A DNA stretch of 64,000 nucleotides from Blattamonas nauphoetae. Its lineage: Eukaryota; Preaxostyla; Oxymonadida. The DNA is taken from positions 310,001-374,000 of the forward strand of contig JARBJD010000016.1 in assembly GCA_033064195.1 (NCBI GenBank), written 5' to 3'. Positions 12,413-24,416 of this stretch are shown here, in pieces. Position 1 is the stretch's first letter. Every line of letters starts with the position of its first letter. The position numbers were made by a program, and so were the translations under genes. The notes beneath the pieces are model-generated. The model was given only the letters and a program-made list of their open reading frames with translations. It had not been told where the DNA came from and did not search any database.

Positions 12413-14419
12413 ATGGCAGCTTTTGGAACTAGGTCATTTGAAGCACCAGAAATTATCAAACGAAGTGGTGTCCTTCGTTTGGAATCATCCGGGGGCATCG
12501 TAAGCAACTTTGTCATTACCAAACAATACACTCTACTCGGCCGCAACAGCGATAATGACCTTGCAATCAATAACGGAACAATTTCTAAGACTCATGCATT
12601 GATTGTCCAGCATAATCTTGATTTTTATCTTATTGATTGTGGTAGTCGAAACAAAACATTCGTGAATGGAAAGGAACTAAAGAATGTCGCGCTCTACAAT
12701 GAATACAAGCGAACCCGCACACTTAAACCTCCATTGGTGAGCTCACACCAGAAATCAGCATCAGATTCCGACCAAGATTCGCTCTGGGAACAAATCAAGA
12801 ATCATGACAAACTCCGTTTTGGAAACGTAGAATATACTTTTTTCATCGAAACTCTCCGAATTACACCAGACCTTCCTTCAGATAAGAATCAAATGATGCC
12901 AAAAGAAGAGTTAGAAGTGAAAGGAACAGCAGACGATGATTTTCGCCCAATTACAGATCTAAATGACGACGAAGAGGCAATCAGGAAGGACTATGACCGT
13001 CTTCATGCTGCATACCTTTTCAACAAAGCCGGTTTGGAGTCAGACGAGTCGCAGATTATTAATAACGCAATTTCTGTTATTTTCAAGATGTTTCCGATGG
13101 CCGAATCTGCCATTGTTCTTCTAGTCGACCCTAAAACCGACGAACTAAAGCTCGAAACATTCAAAGAACGAGATTACGACCCCAACAAGCCAGCTGCGGA
13201 AGTTCCCTTCTCGATGGGACTGGCAGAAAAGGTGCGGAGGGAGAAGAAAGCCATTTTGAGTGAGGATTGTCGTGCTGACCCGCGATGGATTATGACACAC
13301 TCCATGCAGTCACTGAACTTGTGTTCTGCGCTGTCTGTCCCACTCATTGGAAAGAAGGACGAGGTGGTGGGCGTCTTGATTCTTGATTCAACACAAACAT
13401 CGGCCTTCCAGACGAAAGATCTGAACCTTCTTATTTCTGTTGCTTTGTCTATCGGCACAGCTGTGAGCAATCAGCGTATGATCCAACAAATCCGGACGGA
13501 AGAGAAGGAGCTTGACATGCTCTCTCGATTTGTGTCTCCGCATCTTCTCAAAACCATCAAGGCTTCCGACGAGATCCTCCGTGGGTCGCAAGAGATTCCG
13601 TGTGCCACAGCGCTCTTTGCAGACATCCGCGGATTCACAGCCATCAGTCGGAACAAGGACCCTTCGGAGATCTTCACGTTTCTGAACGAGATGTTCGATC
13701 GGATGGTGCACATCGTGTTCAAATACGACGGCCTGCTGGACAAATACATTGGGGACTGCATGATGGCCACGTGGGGGGCGAACCTGGTCGGGTCAAATCA
13801 GACACAGAAACCGCAGGAAATGTCGGATGGGCCGCACACCAAAGACAAGGAAGTGCGAACCCCGTCTGACATGGCCAAGCAAGCTGTGCGAGCTGCGATC
13901 GACTGCCGAAACTCGCTTCGGGATTGGAACATTGAGCGGAAAGCCAAAAACCTGTACGAGATCAATGTTGGGTTTGGACTCCATTCGGGCGAGACAGCAG
14001 CAGGGTTTGTGGGAGCCGAGCAGCGTATGGAATACACCATGCTTGGGGAGACGACGAAGATCGCCAATGACATTTGTGGTATAGCGGATGGGGGGCTTGT
14101 GGTGGTGTCTGAGCGGACGATGGACCTTCTCAAGAGTCACCCGGAATATTCATTTGAGGCGTACAACAGGAAGCTCGACAATTTCCCAACAATTAAGTTA
14201 TTCAAAGTCTCTTACGTTGATCTCCACAGATCCACCTCGGACGGGAAGAAGTCTTCATCGACCAAACGGGATGAGAGGAAGGATGATAAACCTCTCGACC
14301 CAACTGAGACGGAATCGGAGAAGAGGAGGGAAGGAGGTGATATTGAGAAGAAAAAAAAGAAAAAGAAGAAAACAGTAAATACATCTGATACGCCACCGCA
14401 GGCACCTTCTGATTCATGA
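12413..14419 (+). CDS. FHA-GAF-class III nucleotidyl cyclase
   Basis: A 668-residue intronless protein. Residues about 20-145 form an FHA domain (YTLLGRNSDNDLAINN, then SKTHALI), 190-340 a GAF domain, and 390-600 a class III cyclase domain, followed by a Lys-rich tail. FHA-GAF-cyclase order is common in bacteria and rare in eukaryotes. Both metal-binding Asp positions are present (FADIRGFT and KYIGDCMMATWG), as are the substrate Lys (KYIGD) and a Thr at the adenine-selecting position (EYTMLGE). However, the usual GDTVNLAAR motif reads GETTKIAND (about 14045-14071), so the catalytic Asn is Lys and the transition-state Arg is Asp. It may have unusual or no activity, or act as one half of a heterodimer. 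An insert rich in polar residues follows the second Asp motif. Lack of introns among intron-rich neighbours fits lateral origin, though other intronless genes occur here. Confidence 0.9.
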   Translation: MAAFGTRSFEAPEIIKRSGVLRLESSGGIVSNFVITKQYTLLGRNSDNDLAINNGTISKTHALIVQHNLDFYLIDCGSRNKTFVNGKELKNVALYNEYKRTRTLKPPLVSSHQKSASDSDQDSLWEQIKNHDKLRFGNVEYTFFIETLRITPDLPSDKNQMMPKEELEVKGTADDDFRPITDLNDDEEAIRKDYDRLHAAYLFNKAGLESDESQIINNAISVIFKMFPMAESAIVLLVDPKTDELKLETFKERDYDPNKPAAEVPFSMGLAEKVRREKKAILSEDCRADPRWIMTHSMQSLNLCSALSVPLIGKKDEVVGVLILDSTQTSAFQTKDLNLLISVALSIGTAVSNQRMIQQIRTEEKELDMLSRFVSPHLLKTIKASDEILRGSQEIPCATALFADIRGFTAISRNKDPSEIFTFLNEMFDRMVHIVFKYDGLLDKYIGDCMMATWGANLVGSNQTQKPQEMSDGPHTKDKEVRTPSDMAKQAVRAAIDCRNSLRDWNIERKAKNLYEINVGFGLHSGETAAGFVGAEQRMEYTMLGETTKIANDICGIADGGLVVVSERTMDLLKSHPEYSFEAYNRKLDNFPTIKLFKVSYVDLHRSTSDGKKSSSTKRDERKDDKPLDPTETESEKRREGGDIEKKKKKKKKTVNTSDTPPQAPSDS

Positions 14420-14479
14420 TTATCTTTATTTGCACTTCCTTTATTTCGCTGAGTAGATGGATCGTCCCGTAACTCCAAA

Positions 14480-16083
14480 ATGGCTACACCAAAGAAGCAG
14501 TATCGTCTCCTTACCAAGGGGAAGGAGAAGTCGATCATCATGTATGGTACGATGACAAAGAAAATTTTCACTGAGCAGAAATGTGCCTTCCTGAGAAGTG
14601 TCGAAGGGAACGAAGAGATTTATTTCCATAACAACTTGTTTTGGCCAACTGAACCAAACCCAGACCTATGTTACAAAATCAGTTTGAGCTTTATTTAGAG
14701 TAATTACCTATTTTAGTGTCTTTGGCGAATCGAGAAGCTGAATTTAATGAAAAGGTTGAACAAGCAATAGCTGTGTGCCCTTATCTCAGTTTCATGCTTT
14801 TTCCATAGAAAGGAAAGGAAATTGAACCTGGGAGAGGAGAGGATGGCCCGGTATCAAATGCAGCAACACCGTCAGCTGAGGTCACAACCCAACCACCACC
14901 TGCAGATCTTCCTCCGGCACCTACAGAGACAAAACCGGAAGAAAAAGCAGCTCCCCCTCCAGAAACTCAACTCCCGCCTCCGCCAGCTGAACCTCAAGCT
15001 CCTCCAGAGGCTCCACCAAAAGAGCCAACTCCACCACCGAAAGATGTCCCACAAGATCCTCCCCCTCCTCCCAAAGAACCAACACCGCCTCCAAAAGCAG
15101 TGGAGGAACCACCAAAAGAGCCAACCCCAATTGAAGCACCTCCTCCCCCGCCAAAAGAACCCACACCACCACCCAAAGCACCTACCCCTGCTGAAGCACC
15201 TCCACCCCCTCCAAAGGAGCCAACACCACAACTGCCTGTGATAGAAGCTCCACCTCAGGAACCAGCTCCCCCGGCAGAGCCGCCAGTTCAGGAGGCCCCT
15301 CCAGCCGCTGCTCCTCCTCCGAAAGAGCCCACTCCCCCACCAAAGGAACCCACTCCTCCCCCAAAGGCGGCAGAAGAGCCTCCCAAACTTCCAACGCCCC
15401 CACCACAAACACAGCCTGCTGATCTTCCGCCTCCTCCTCCAACTGAAGAAATCGCACCACCTCCACAACTCCCGCCCCCCACAATTAAAACTATCCAGCC
15501 CCCTCCAAAAGAGCCAACACCTCCAGTTAAGGAAGCACCCAAGCCCATTGTCCCAGTTCAAGCTAAAGCCTCAGTCACTCTTCCAAAACAAAAGACAGCC
15601 CCAGTCTCAGTACCTAAGAAAGAGGCTGTTGAGCCCCCCAAAGAGACACCAAAACCGAAAGCCGAAATTCCGGCAGAACCACAAACTTCTGAAAAACCAA
15701 CAGAAACAGCTGAACAACCAACAGATGTTTCATTTCTTGCCGAGGAACTTGACATTGATATTGAAGATGAGGATAGTGATTTTGTGGATGAGTATTTGTG
15801 GGATGCTGATGGTCAAGAACACAAACCTCTTTACTCGCTGTACAGAAAAGGACAGATCGTTCTTCTCCCAATAAAACGTAAACCAGAACCTTCTCGATTT
15901 AATATTGTAAATTCTCGAGCATATTCAATCCTATCCACATCAGTCCGCACCGAACAACAAAAGAAAGCGGCACTTGAAAACAAACCTCTTTCCTTCGGAG
16001 AAACTTATGGAAAAATCTTAGCGGATCGCAAGGATTATGATGTTCGTCGGGATTCTGCTCTGAGCCTTTTTGCAGCACCTTAA
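14480..16083 (+). CDS. proline-rich PPKEPTPP-repeat protein
   Basis: Three exons. The ATG at 14480 gives MATPKKQYRLLTKGKEKSII; introns at 14682-14716 (35 nt) and 14773-14808 (36 nt) keep the frame into a long third exon. The middle (about residues 110-330) is almost only Pro, Glu, Lys, Ala and Thr, with many irregular copies of PPKEPTPP and APPPPPKEPTP. The C-terminal 130 residues are acidic then globular-looking (EELDIDIEDEDSDFVDEYLW, then LSFGETYGKILADRKDYDVR). The folded ends joined by a proline linker suggest a structural or scaffold protein, but no family is recognised. The antisense strand shows long Gly/Trp-rich ORFs that are shadows of the repeat. Confidence 0.75.
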
Positions 16084-16339
16084 GCATTGTCATTCTTTAG
16101 TCTTCATTTTCTCTGTTTCTATGAGTCATTGTTTTCACATCACATCTGGTAGTGTTTTATTCAACTGAATGACAAGATTTTGAGTTTTTACTCTTCAATC
16201 GGTGAAGTGGTTCACGAGAAAAAAGACGAAAAACAAAAAGGAACAAAATTATGAGGATTCAGAGAGTTAATAAACAAAATTATTGGTGAGTTGGGAATGT
16301 GTCATGTCTGCAATGGATAGTGTTGAGGATAGACTTGTA
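16084..16339. other. convergent intergenic spacer
   Basis: About 255 bp lie between the stop codons of two convergent genes. The stretch is AT-rich with no open frame of note and presumably carries both 3' ends and poly(A) signals. Nothing else is seen. Confidence 0.6.
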
Positions 16340-16929
16340 TCACCGTTTGTCTCTGTGATGACGATGTCGAGATGAACTCCGACTAGAATGATGCTTTTTC
16401 TCTGAGTCTTTGGAGGAATGTGATAGTTCTCTCAGATTTAATGATTGTTGTGGTTCATCCTCTTCTTTTGGTTCGAGCCTACGATAGTCAGACACATGAT
16501 CAACACTAATCGGCCTGTTGAGAAGCTGAAAAAGCAAAATGAAAGCAAATTGTGTGAATGATCCCTAAAAAGACACGTACACTGATTCCATTCATATTGT
16601 CGACCGATAGAACACAACTTCTTGCATCCTCGTATTTCAAAAAACAGAACCCTTTTGGCTTCCCTGTTTCAGAGTCTCTTGGATAGTTTATTTCTGTAAT
16701 CTCTCCATATCTGCATGGAAAATAGAAATTGTTAATTGTGAGAACAGTACAGAAGTCCAAACTGAGAAAACACCTGGAGAAGATCTCCTTCTGACAGACC
16801 GTAATCAAGACCACCAACGTGGATCCAGGCAGAATGGCGATATGTGTCATGCCATGATCCCTTTCCGTACTGAAGTCCATGCCGCAAATCGTCTTCACTA
16901 AGTTCTTTGATGCGATTGATTTTTTGCAT
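16340..16929 (-). CDS. RBMX2: RBMX2/Ist3 splicing factor (RES complex)
   Basis: RBMX2 (yeast Ist3/Snu17) is the RRM core of the RES complex in precatalytic spliceosomes. The N-terminal segment (INRIKELSEDDLRHGL, then GSWHDTYRHSAWIHVGGLDY) matches the family's pre-RRM helix and RNP2. After intron 16711-16762 the frame continues VFSQYGEITEINYPRD and KPKGFCFLKYEDARS (RNP1). A second intron at 16526-16580, with a consensus GTACGT donor, leads to RPISVDHVSDYRR, also diagnostic. The tail is Ser/Arg/His-rich (HHSSRSSSRHRHHRDKR). The start used is the Met before QKINRIK at 16929; an upstream ATG at 17082 would need an extra intron whose simplest splice creates a stop, so it was not used. Confidence 0.85.
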
Positions 16930-17098
16930 GGAAGATGATCTGAAGTATTTAAGAAAACAATGAAAAAGTGATTGAAAAGGAACACGAAACACAAACCAGT
17001 TCAAATAATTGTTGATACACTGTGTGGTAAAAGGGTCAAAAACGTCGAAATTAGTGAGACTTGTGGGAATCTCTCTATCCATCCTCCACGATTTGATT

Positions 17099-18359
17099 AT
17101 GAGTGTATCAGCAAGTCCCCCTGGACCTTTAACTGTTATTGACTGCTCGTTTGCATCTTTATCGCCATTGAATCATTGAATGTGACTGTAGACCGTCTGA
17201 CGCATTTCAGTACGTCACTACCCAGTTAATAGGACAAGTTGTTGAAGTACGATGTGATGATGGCAATCAATACATTGGAATCTTCTCTCTCTCAAGTTAT
17301 TCAAATGATAATACCATTCTTCTTCGTCAAGTCTGTAATCTCAACAAACATGATGAGAAGCCTCTTCCAAGGAAAAAAATTACACTAGATTCCATTCTTG
17401 AGATCAATGCGGCTTCAGCAACACTAATTCCACCCAATGTCCAGTCAAATGCATTCACTGACATAACGATTAGCCAAAAATATAAACAGAATGGAGAAGA
17501 TCGAGAATTGGTACCTTTTTCGTTTCTCACGAGTGGAAACGACAACAAATGGAGTATGCCTCTTGATGAGAAAAGTGGAGACATGAATTGGGATCAGATA
17601 GGAGTGAATGAGAGGAACTTCAAAGTTGAATCGGTGTATCGTGGAGAATTTGATAGACCAGAGATGCCAGCTAACCTTACCCCGGAGGACTATCGTCGTG
17701 CAGAACAAATCGGTCGTGAAATCGAAAAAAAGAAGACTAATAATCGCGTTCTAGCCGAGGATCGTGGACAGTCAACTCCAGCCGACTATGATGAAGATGC
17801 TAAGTACTCTCGTGTCGACACAACAAACACACGCCCACCTGAGAAGCCCTCAAACTGGCAGCGCCTCAAACAGGAGAAAGCCTTACAGAAGAAAGCTGAA
17901 GCTCAATCGTTGGCGCAAAACTTGCTAAAACGAAAACAAGACAATGTTGCTTCACATAATTCATCATCCGAGAACCTCATCGAAACTCCCTCAACGACAA
18001 GCCCTGAACCTTCACTCCCATCCCGCCTCACTCCAGACATTCCTCCCGAGTCATCAGCTGCTGCCGATGCTCTCGATCTCAGCAAATTGGTTCGTAACTC
18101 CAAGCCATTCGTCTCAAAGAAACAAACACAGCAGCCAGTTAATTCTCTCCCTCCAGCAGTCCAGCCTCAGCCAGCCTACGCAACACACACAATGACACCA
18201 ACAGCGGCGTTCGTTCCACAAGCATACCAACCTCAAATGATGATGTACCCAAATCAGCAGTTTTATGGGCAGGGGTATCCGCAAATGTATGCACAGACGT
18301 ATCCGCAAACTCCGTATTATCCGTCTCAGTACCCATCGATGAACCCACAGTATTATTGA
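17099..18359 (+). CDS. ATXN2: ataxin-2 (Pbp1) homologue, Lsm plus LsmAD
   Basis: Residues after the splice acceptor at 17210 give an Lsm-type fold (QLIGQVVEVRCDDGNQYIGI, then DNTILLRQV), followed by an LsmAD-like block (WDQIGVNERNFKVESVYRGE, then YRRAEQIGREIEKKK) and a Gln/Pro/Tyr-rich tail ending YPSMNPQYY. This order is typical of ataxin-2, which binds RNA and supports stress granules and translation control. The first exon is probably ATG at 17099 (MSVSASPPGP...) with an intron ending at 17210, but the donor is ambiguous (a GTATCA early or a GTTATT at about 17135). No clear PAM2 motif was seen. The start lies about 170 bp from that of the divergent RBMX2 gene. Confidence 0.75.
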
Positions 18360-18477
18360 GAATATGAATCATTTCACTGAATTATCTTCGGCGATTTAAG
18401 GTGTAATGTGAACGGACTTTCAACAATACGAACATTTTTCTGGGTCTCTCAGTTGACCCACTGTTTTCTTCATCCAC

Positions 18478-21400
18478 ATGAAGAAGAAGGTATACGAAAT
18501 ATTTGGAAGTTTTGGATTTCCATGATTGTCGTTTTCATTGATTATATATCTCATCATTGCTCATTGCTTTCCACTCCTCATTTTTCTCAGATTGATGAAA
18601 GAATCCGAATCCTCATCGAGAACGGGGTCAAATCAAATCACAGATCATTCTTTGTGATTGTAGGTGATAGAGGAAAGGATCAAGTTTGATTTTGTCACAT
18701 ATAACATTTCTCTTGTGCCAGGTCGTGAATCTCCACTACATCCTATCGCACGCTGCCATCAAGGCTCGCCCAAATGTTCTTTGGTGCTATAAAAAAGAGC
18801 TTGCACTCTCAAGGTTTTTTCTCTACTTCGTCATTTTTTAACTCCTCTCCCGACAATCATTTAAATCAGCAACAAAAGGAAAAGAATGCGACAATTGAAG
18901 CGCATGACCCTCAAGGGACTTATTGACAAGGAATCTGACAATCCATTCGAACTTTTTGTTTCATCAACGCAAATTCGATGGTGTTATTATGCAGAATCAC
19001 ACCAAATTCTCGGACAGACATTTGGGATGTGCATCCTCCAAGACTTTGAATCAGTCACTCCAAATCTTCTTGCTCGTACAGTTGAAACTGTAGAGGGAGG
19101 GGGGATCTTTGTCATTCTCCTCCAGACGATGACATCACTACGTCAACTCTACTCAATGACCATGGATGTTCACTCTCGATTCAAGACCTCATCTGGTCAG
19201 ACTGTTGTCCCTCGTTTCAATGAACGGTTCATCCTCTCTCTAGCTGCATGCCAATCATGTTTGATTGTTGATGACGAATTGAATATCCTTCCAATCAGTC
19301 ACTTCTCAAGTCAAATCAAACCACTCGCTCTCTCTGATATCGACAAAAACCAAGCCCGAGAACAAGCGGCTATTAGTGAAATTGAATCTCAGGCATCCAC
19401 CGTCCAACTTGGGTCTGAAGAATCAACCAAAGCGATGGTTGGAATCCTCAAACGTCTTCTGCCAGTTTCCAAGACAAAGGACCAATGTTCTGTTCTTTTC
19501 TCTCTTCTCCAGCAACTCTCGTCCACCTATCATTTGGGAAGTACCACAGTGTCAGTGACAGCCTCGCGTGGACGAGGCAAATCTGCTGCGATGGGACTCG
19601 CGATCGCTGGAGCAGTCGGCTTTGGGTACTCGTCAATTGTTGTCACTGCTCCATCTCCACACAATGTTGGGACTGTCTTTGAGTTTGTTGAACGAGGATT
19701 AAAGGCATTGGGAATGAACGAGCACGGAGATTACGAGGTTTCGAAGGCATCGTTTGCTGATATGCCGTCAGCCACTGTCTCCATTTCCTGCTTTAAGACA
19801 CATCAACAGAAGGTGCAGTTTGTCAGTGCCCTCGCTGATCAATCGATCTTTCAATCGGCTGATCTCGTTGTGGTTGACGAGGCTGCAGCCATTCCTCTGC
19901 CGATCGTGCGAAAAATTGTGATCGAGTCGGGACAACGAATGGTGTTTGTAAGTTCAACTGTCAGCGGATATGAAGGGACAGGTCGTTCTCTCACCCTCAA
20001 ATTGATGAAAGAACTGCGAACATCTGGGATCAAGGCAAAAACGCCTGAAACACAGGTTTCATCTCACTCCTCCAATCCTTCTCGCAATCTTGTTGAGCTC
20101 TCACTCACAACACCCATCAGATATTCAGCTGGCGATGATATTGAAGCATGGCTGGAATCAGTCCTCTGTATGTCGTCTGCCACTCTCAATCCCGACAATA
20201 TTCCCCCTCCAATCTCTCCTCTCCCACGTCCTGAAGATTGTGAACTCTTTTTGGTCAATCGAGATACTCTCTTCTCCTTCCATCGAGCCTCTGAACTCTT
20301 CCTCCAAAATCTCATGTCTCTGTTCGTCTCTTCTCACTACCGTAACTCCCCTAACGACCTCCAACTTCTTTCTGATGCACCATCCCATCAGGTTTTCGTG
20401 TTATGCCCTCCCATCTCCAAAACTTCCAACAAACTCCCGGAAATCATTTGTGCTGTCCAACTTTGCCTTGAAGGTCAGATCTCCAAGCATGTAGTTGCAT
20501 CTTCCCTCACGCGAGGATCTCGTGCAGCTGGTGATTTAATCCCATGGACTCTTTCAACTCAATTTCAAGATCCAGCCTTCGCCACACTCAGCGGCGCTCG
20601 TGTGGTCAGAATCGCGACAGACGAGCGGTATCAGCGAATGGGATACGGAGAGCGTGTTCTGAAGATTCTGACGGAGTTCCTGTCGGGCAACCTTTACGTG
20701 CCTCCCAAACACAAATCGAAAAAGAAGACGAAGACGGGATTTGAAGTCGAGGAAGGAAGACCATCAGTCGAGGCTCCGACACTCGAGCGGTCTGTGTTGA
20801 TCTCAAAACAGAAGAGGACAGACCTGCCGACACCCGAGGACACAAAGACGATGTTGGACGCAGACAACAAAGTCATCTCAAAGTCAGTCGTGAAGCCGGT
20901 CACCGAAGACATCCAGTCTGCCCTCCAAACAGAGGATCTGGCACCTCGCCCTGTCCTCCCTCCTCTTCTCACGCCTCTCTCTGAAATCCAGCCACGCGAA
21001 TTCCACTGGTTCGGAACAGCATTTGGATTGACACTGTCGCTCTTCCATTTTTGGCAGAAGGCAGGTCTCTTACCACTTTACATCCGACAGTCAGCAAACG
21101 AGCTGACAGGGGAATACACGTGCATCATGCTCAAACAACTCCACACGCGGACAGCTGAAGAGGGGCCAGCGGAGGGAGTGGAAAGCGATTGGGTGGGAGA
21201 GTATTCAAAGGACTTCACAAACAGACTCTGCTCTCTTCTTTCGTTCGAGTTCACCAAATTTTCAATCCCGCTTGCTCTCTCTTTGGTTGTTGCGAACAAT
21301 CCAACGATTCTGAAGAAAGGGGCAGGGGAAGCAGTCAATCCTCCAACATCAGCCCTGACGCAGTGGGCGTCCACTTTCTCCTCCAACGACAAGCAGCGAA

Positions 21401-21651
21401 TTGCAAGCTATTCGTCTGGGCTGATTGACTATCATCTCGTCATCGACCTTGTCCCTCGTTTCTCACAGGCTGTGTTTGGACGGATTGTGGATTCTGGTTT
21501 CTCAGCCATCCAACTATCACTCCTCGTCGGAATTGGACTACAAAGGAAGTCTTTGGATGGAGTTGCCGCTGAGCTCAGTGCAAATCCTTCCATTCTGCTG
21601 TCTCATATGCAGAAACTGTTCAAGAAAATGAATTCAGTCCTTAAGAATTGA
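18478..21651 (+). CDS. NAT10: RNA cytidine acetyltransferase NAT10/Kre33
   Basis: Makes N4-acetylcytidine in 18S rRNA and tRNA, and is needed for small-subunit biogenesis in the nucleolus. Exon 1 is only MKKK (18478-18489). Introns 18490-18590, 18684-18721 and 18814-18869 lead through IDERIRILIENG, VVNLHYILSHAAIKARPNVL, then LSSNKRKRMRQL and the long last exon, all matching the family. The helicase part has the P-loop TASRGRGKSAAMGLA and DEAAAIPLP (Walker B); the GNAT part has VVRIATDERYQRMGYG, the acetyl-CoA loop. The total of about 1,000 residues is the normal length. The C-terminal tRNA-binding region is present. Both ATPase and acetyl-transfer motifs look intact. Confidence 0.95.
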
Positions 21652-21775
21652 ACTTTTAATTGAATTTTGACCTACCACGTTAATTTCACACTTCACTGAA
21701 CGAAGATGAATTGATTGCCTCTGAACAAATTCATCCAGTGATCAGGGCCACAGGTCTTTTCTGTACATCTGGAGC

Positions 21776-24416
21776 ATGATTGCCATCATCGCTATCCGCC
21801 TGATTTGTTCACAGAATCTTGGCGACTATGGATTTGGTCAATATATCCCCGGTGGTACAACGTACCAGTTGGATATGTCTTCGAGACCAATTTCTCCAGA
21901 AAACCTCGTATGCCCTGTTGTTCATTCTCATCATTTCTATGCAATCCAACTTCTCTGTTTCATTTTCATGAATACCATTCAGCCTGATGATCCTGTTCTT
22001 TTGGTTGACGATGAAGTGTATTACGCTTGTTTCTCCCCTCAAACATCACGACTTCCAACTCAAGCATATGAAAATGGTGCTGGAGTTGTTCTTCTCCCAT
22101 CTGAGTTTCTCATGAAGACACAACTCAAGGAAGGAAATGGGAGCGAAAGAGCTAGAAGCATCCACACTTCTTCTCGTTATCCCCCTGCTTCCACAATGCA
22201 TGAATACCCTTCATCTATTTTGAGGCCGATTCAAACGAATCGTGATTCTTATTTTCCAAATTATGGAGTTCCAAGTTTGCCTCTTCTCGATGTTTAACTG
22301 TCACTCAGGCGAACTTCGAATTTCCTCTCATAGCTTTGAAGTGAAAGGAACACCAAGACGTCAATCCAATAATCATAACAAAAAACCTTCGATTCGACCA
22401 GTTTCTTCACTCTACAAGAACGATAGTCATGTTCGAAGAGGAGAACAACTCCTTCGGGACACCTCACTATCAAACCATCTCATCCGCCATCAGCATTTCC
22501 ACCTTCTCCATAAGGGTGTTGAAGCTATCGAAGCCAGATTCCCTGATGATGCTATTTGGGTTCTTTTGAACGATTCTAAACTGATCGAAGTCTCACCGCA
22601 AACAGGCATCTCAATTATCAACGGAATCTTTGAATTTGAAGATGATTCTGACCCTTTTGTGGATTCTCTGTGGATTGGATATCCAGATATTGAAAACAAG
22701 TCCGTGGTATCTCAAGGATTCAACACACATCAGTTCGATCTTCGATCAGTGGACATTCCTCCTGAAGAAGCAGAAATCATAGCAAGCCTCAACGTTTCTG
22801 ATCCTCAAATTGGTCACTATATTTCGCAATCATTCAAGGCTGGCCATTCTGTGAATCAAAAAGGAACAAATCGTAGGTCAAGTGAAGTCAGATACTTCTG
22901 TCGTATTGAAGATTACCTCGAACGAAAAAATGTTTCTGTCAGTGCAAATAGTTGTATGTGTATCCTTTTGATGATATTTCAATTTCTTATAGCACTCCCT
23001 GAGATTATCGAAATCATCCCACACAACGAGTCATTTTGGACTTTCTGGATCAGTGTTCCAGAAATTTGTGATATTGATGGAATCAGTCCCATCTCTGTAT
23101 CATCTCGAGCCATACACAACGGAACAAAAGGGTTAATTGGCCTGCATGAGTCATTGAGTTACTCGGAAGCCATTCAACAAAAACCAGGAATTTTCACAAA
23201 GATCAAGGATGCCTGGCGTAAATTTATGGTGATTGTATTTAACTTCCCAGTTGTCCATGCTGAAGAAGCCCCACCGCTTGAGAATACAATCAATGCCGAA
23301 CCGACAGCAGCCCCCCCTGCTCAGAGACAGCATCACTCCATCCGCCAGCCTCGAAGACGATATGAGATTGGCGATCCACTTGCACAGAATCGTCCACATG
23401 CGAAAGGAACCTTCCAAAACCGAAGATTTGAACGGCAAAAGAAAAGGGATGAGAAACGAAGGAAAGAAGAACTTGACAAAAAGAAAGTGAAAGAAGAGAA
23501 GGAAAACGAACGACCTGTTTTCCCTCCTGTTGATCCTGTTCGCTGGGAAACACACACCGCTCCGCTCTCCACTCAAGATTGGACCGAAATCGATTTCCTG
23601 GACAAGATGGACCAACTGAACATTGTCTGGTGGCGAGGAGCGGAAGGGTGGACGTACGGGTTTGTGGGCAACATGGCAGTGCGATGGTCGGGGTCGAAGT
23701 ACGAGAATCTCGGTGTCTACTCCGGACGGGCAGTGGAGATGTCGGTGCGGAATGCAGCGGAGATCTACGGAGAAAAGGATGGTCCGAAACGGAAGCTCGA
23801 TATTCTGAAAAGCCATCGGCGATACACACATTCGGAGTCGCTGCATGATCTGGTCTCGTCAACCATCCCAGCTGAATACACCACTCCGTATTACTCTTTC
23901 TTCTTCACTCGCAACTCAACATCGCTCAAGTCCTTCCCATCTCACCCAACCTCCCTCACGTCACATGTCGTTTCTGAAGTCCGATTCTACTGCGACAGAC
24001 AAGCAACGGTCCCTGCCATCACATACGTCGACCAGGACAGGCAGGGCCACTTTGTGTGGGATGTCATGACACACAAACTGTGCGAACATCCGAAATACAC
24101 TCCATCCCGACCAATCCAACACGCTCACTCTGTTGGTGTTTGCTTTCCGCTCGACACAACTCGCACAGTCAACTCTTCTCGACTTCTGAGGAGGGTTCTG
24201 AGGATGCCGAAGAGAACAAACTCGATTCTGACTCGACCGCGATACAGCCTGTCTGACCTGATGAACGTCCTCAGCAAGGTCCGAGCGAAGGACGACCCGA
24301 CAGACAGGTACAACATTACGATGACGAAGAATGAGATTTATTTGAAGACAGTTGTGAATGGAATCGAGATGGATGTTGGGGGACGGATTGATCACAACAT
24401 GGTGATGATCCAGTGA
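21776..24416 (+). CDS. secretory-pathway protein with two MRH-like (lectin) modules
   Basis: Starts with a short hydrophobic leader (MIAIIAIRLICS). Introns 21908-21982, 22275-22308 and 22954-22992 (75, 34 and 39 nt) keep the frame. Two regions share the pattern typical of the closing half of mannose-6-phosphate-receptor-homology domains: EVRYFC...ESFWTFWISVPEIC (around 22.9-23.06 kb) and SEVRFYC...HFVWDVMTHKLC (around 23.97-24.09 kb). Between them lies a long charged coiled-coil stretch (FERQKKRDEKRRKEELDKKK). MRH proteins (OS-9, glucosidase II beta, Atg27) read N-glycans in the ER or Golgi. The family call rests on motif spacing only, and no membrane anchor or ER-retention signal was identified at the C-terminus. 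A glycoprotein quality-control role is inference. Confidence 0.6.

Noticed and set aside
14872-15561. Long Trp/Gly-rich minus-strand ORF opposite the proline-rich gene
   Set aside because: It mirrors the CCA/CCT codons of the repeat on the other strand. The plus-strand reading has splice sites, a start and folded ends; the minus reading has none.
16930-17082. Upstream ATG exon for RBMX2 (MDREIPTSLTN)
   Set aside because: The simplest splice to the RBMX2 frame creates an in-frame stop; the downstream Met matches the family N-terminus.
23151-23862. Minus-strand ORFs of 190-231 codons opposite the MRH-like gene
   Set aside because: No start context, no domains, and the plus frame is supported by spliced MRH-like motifs.
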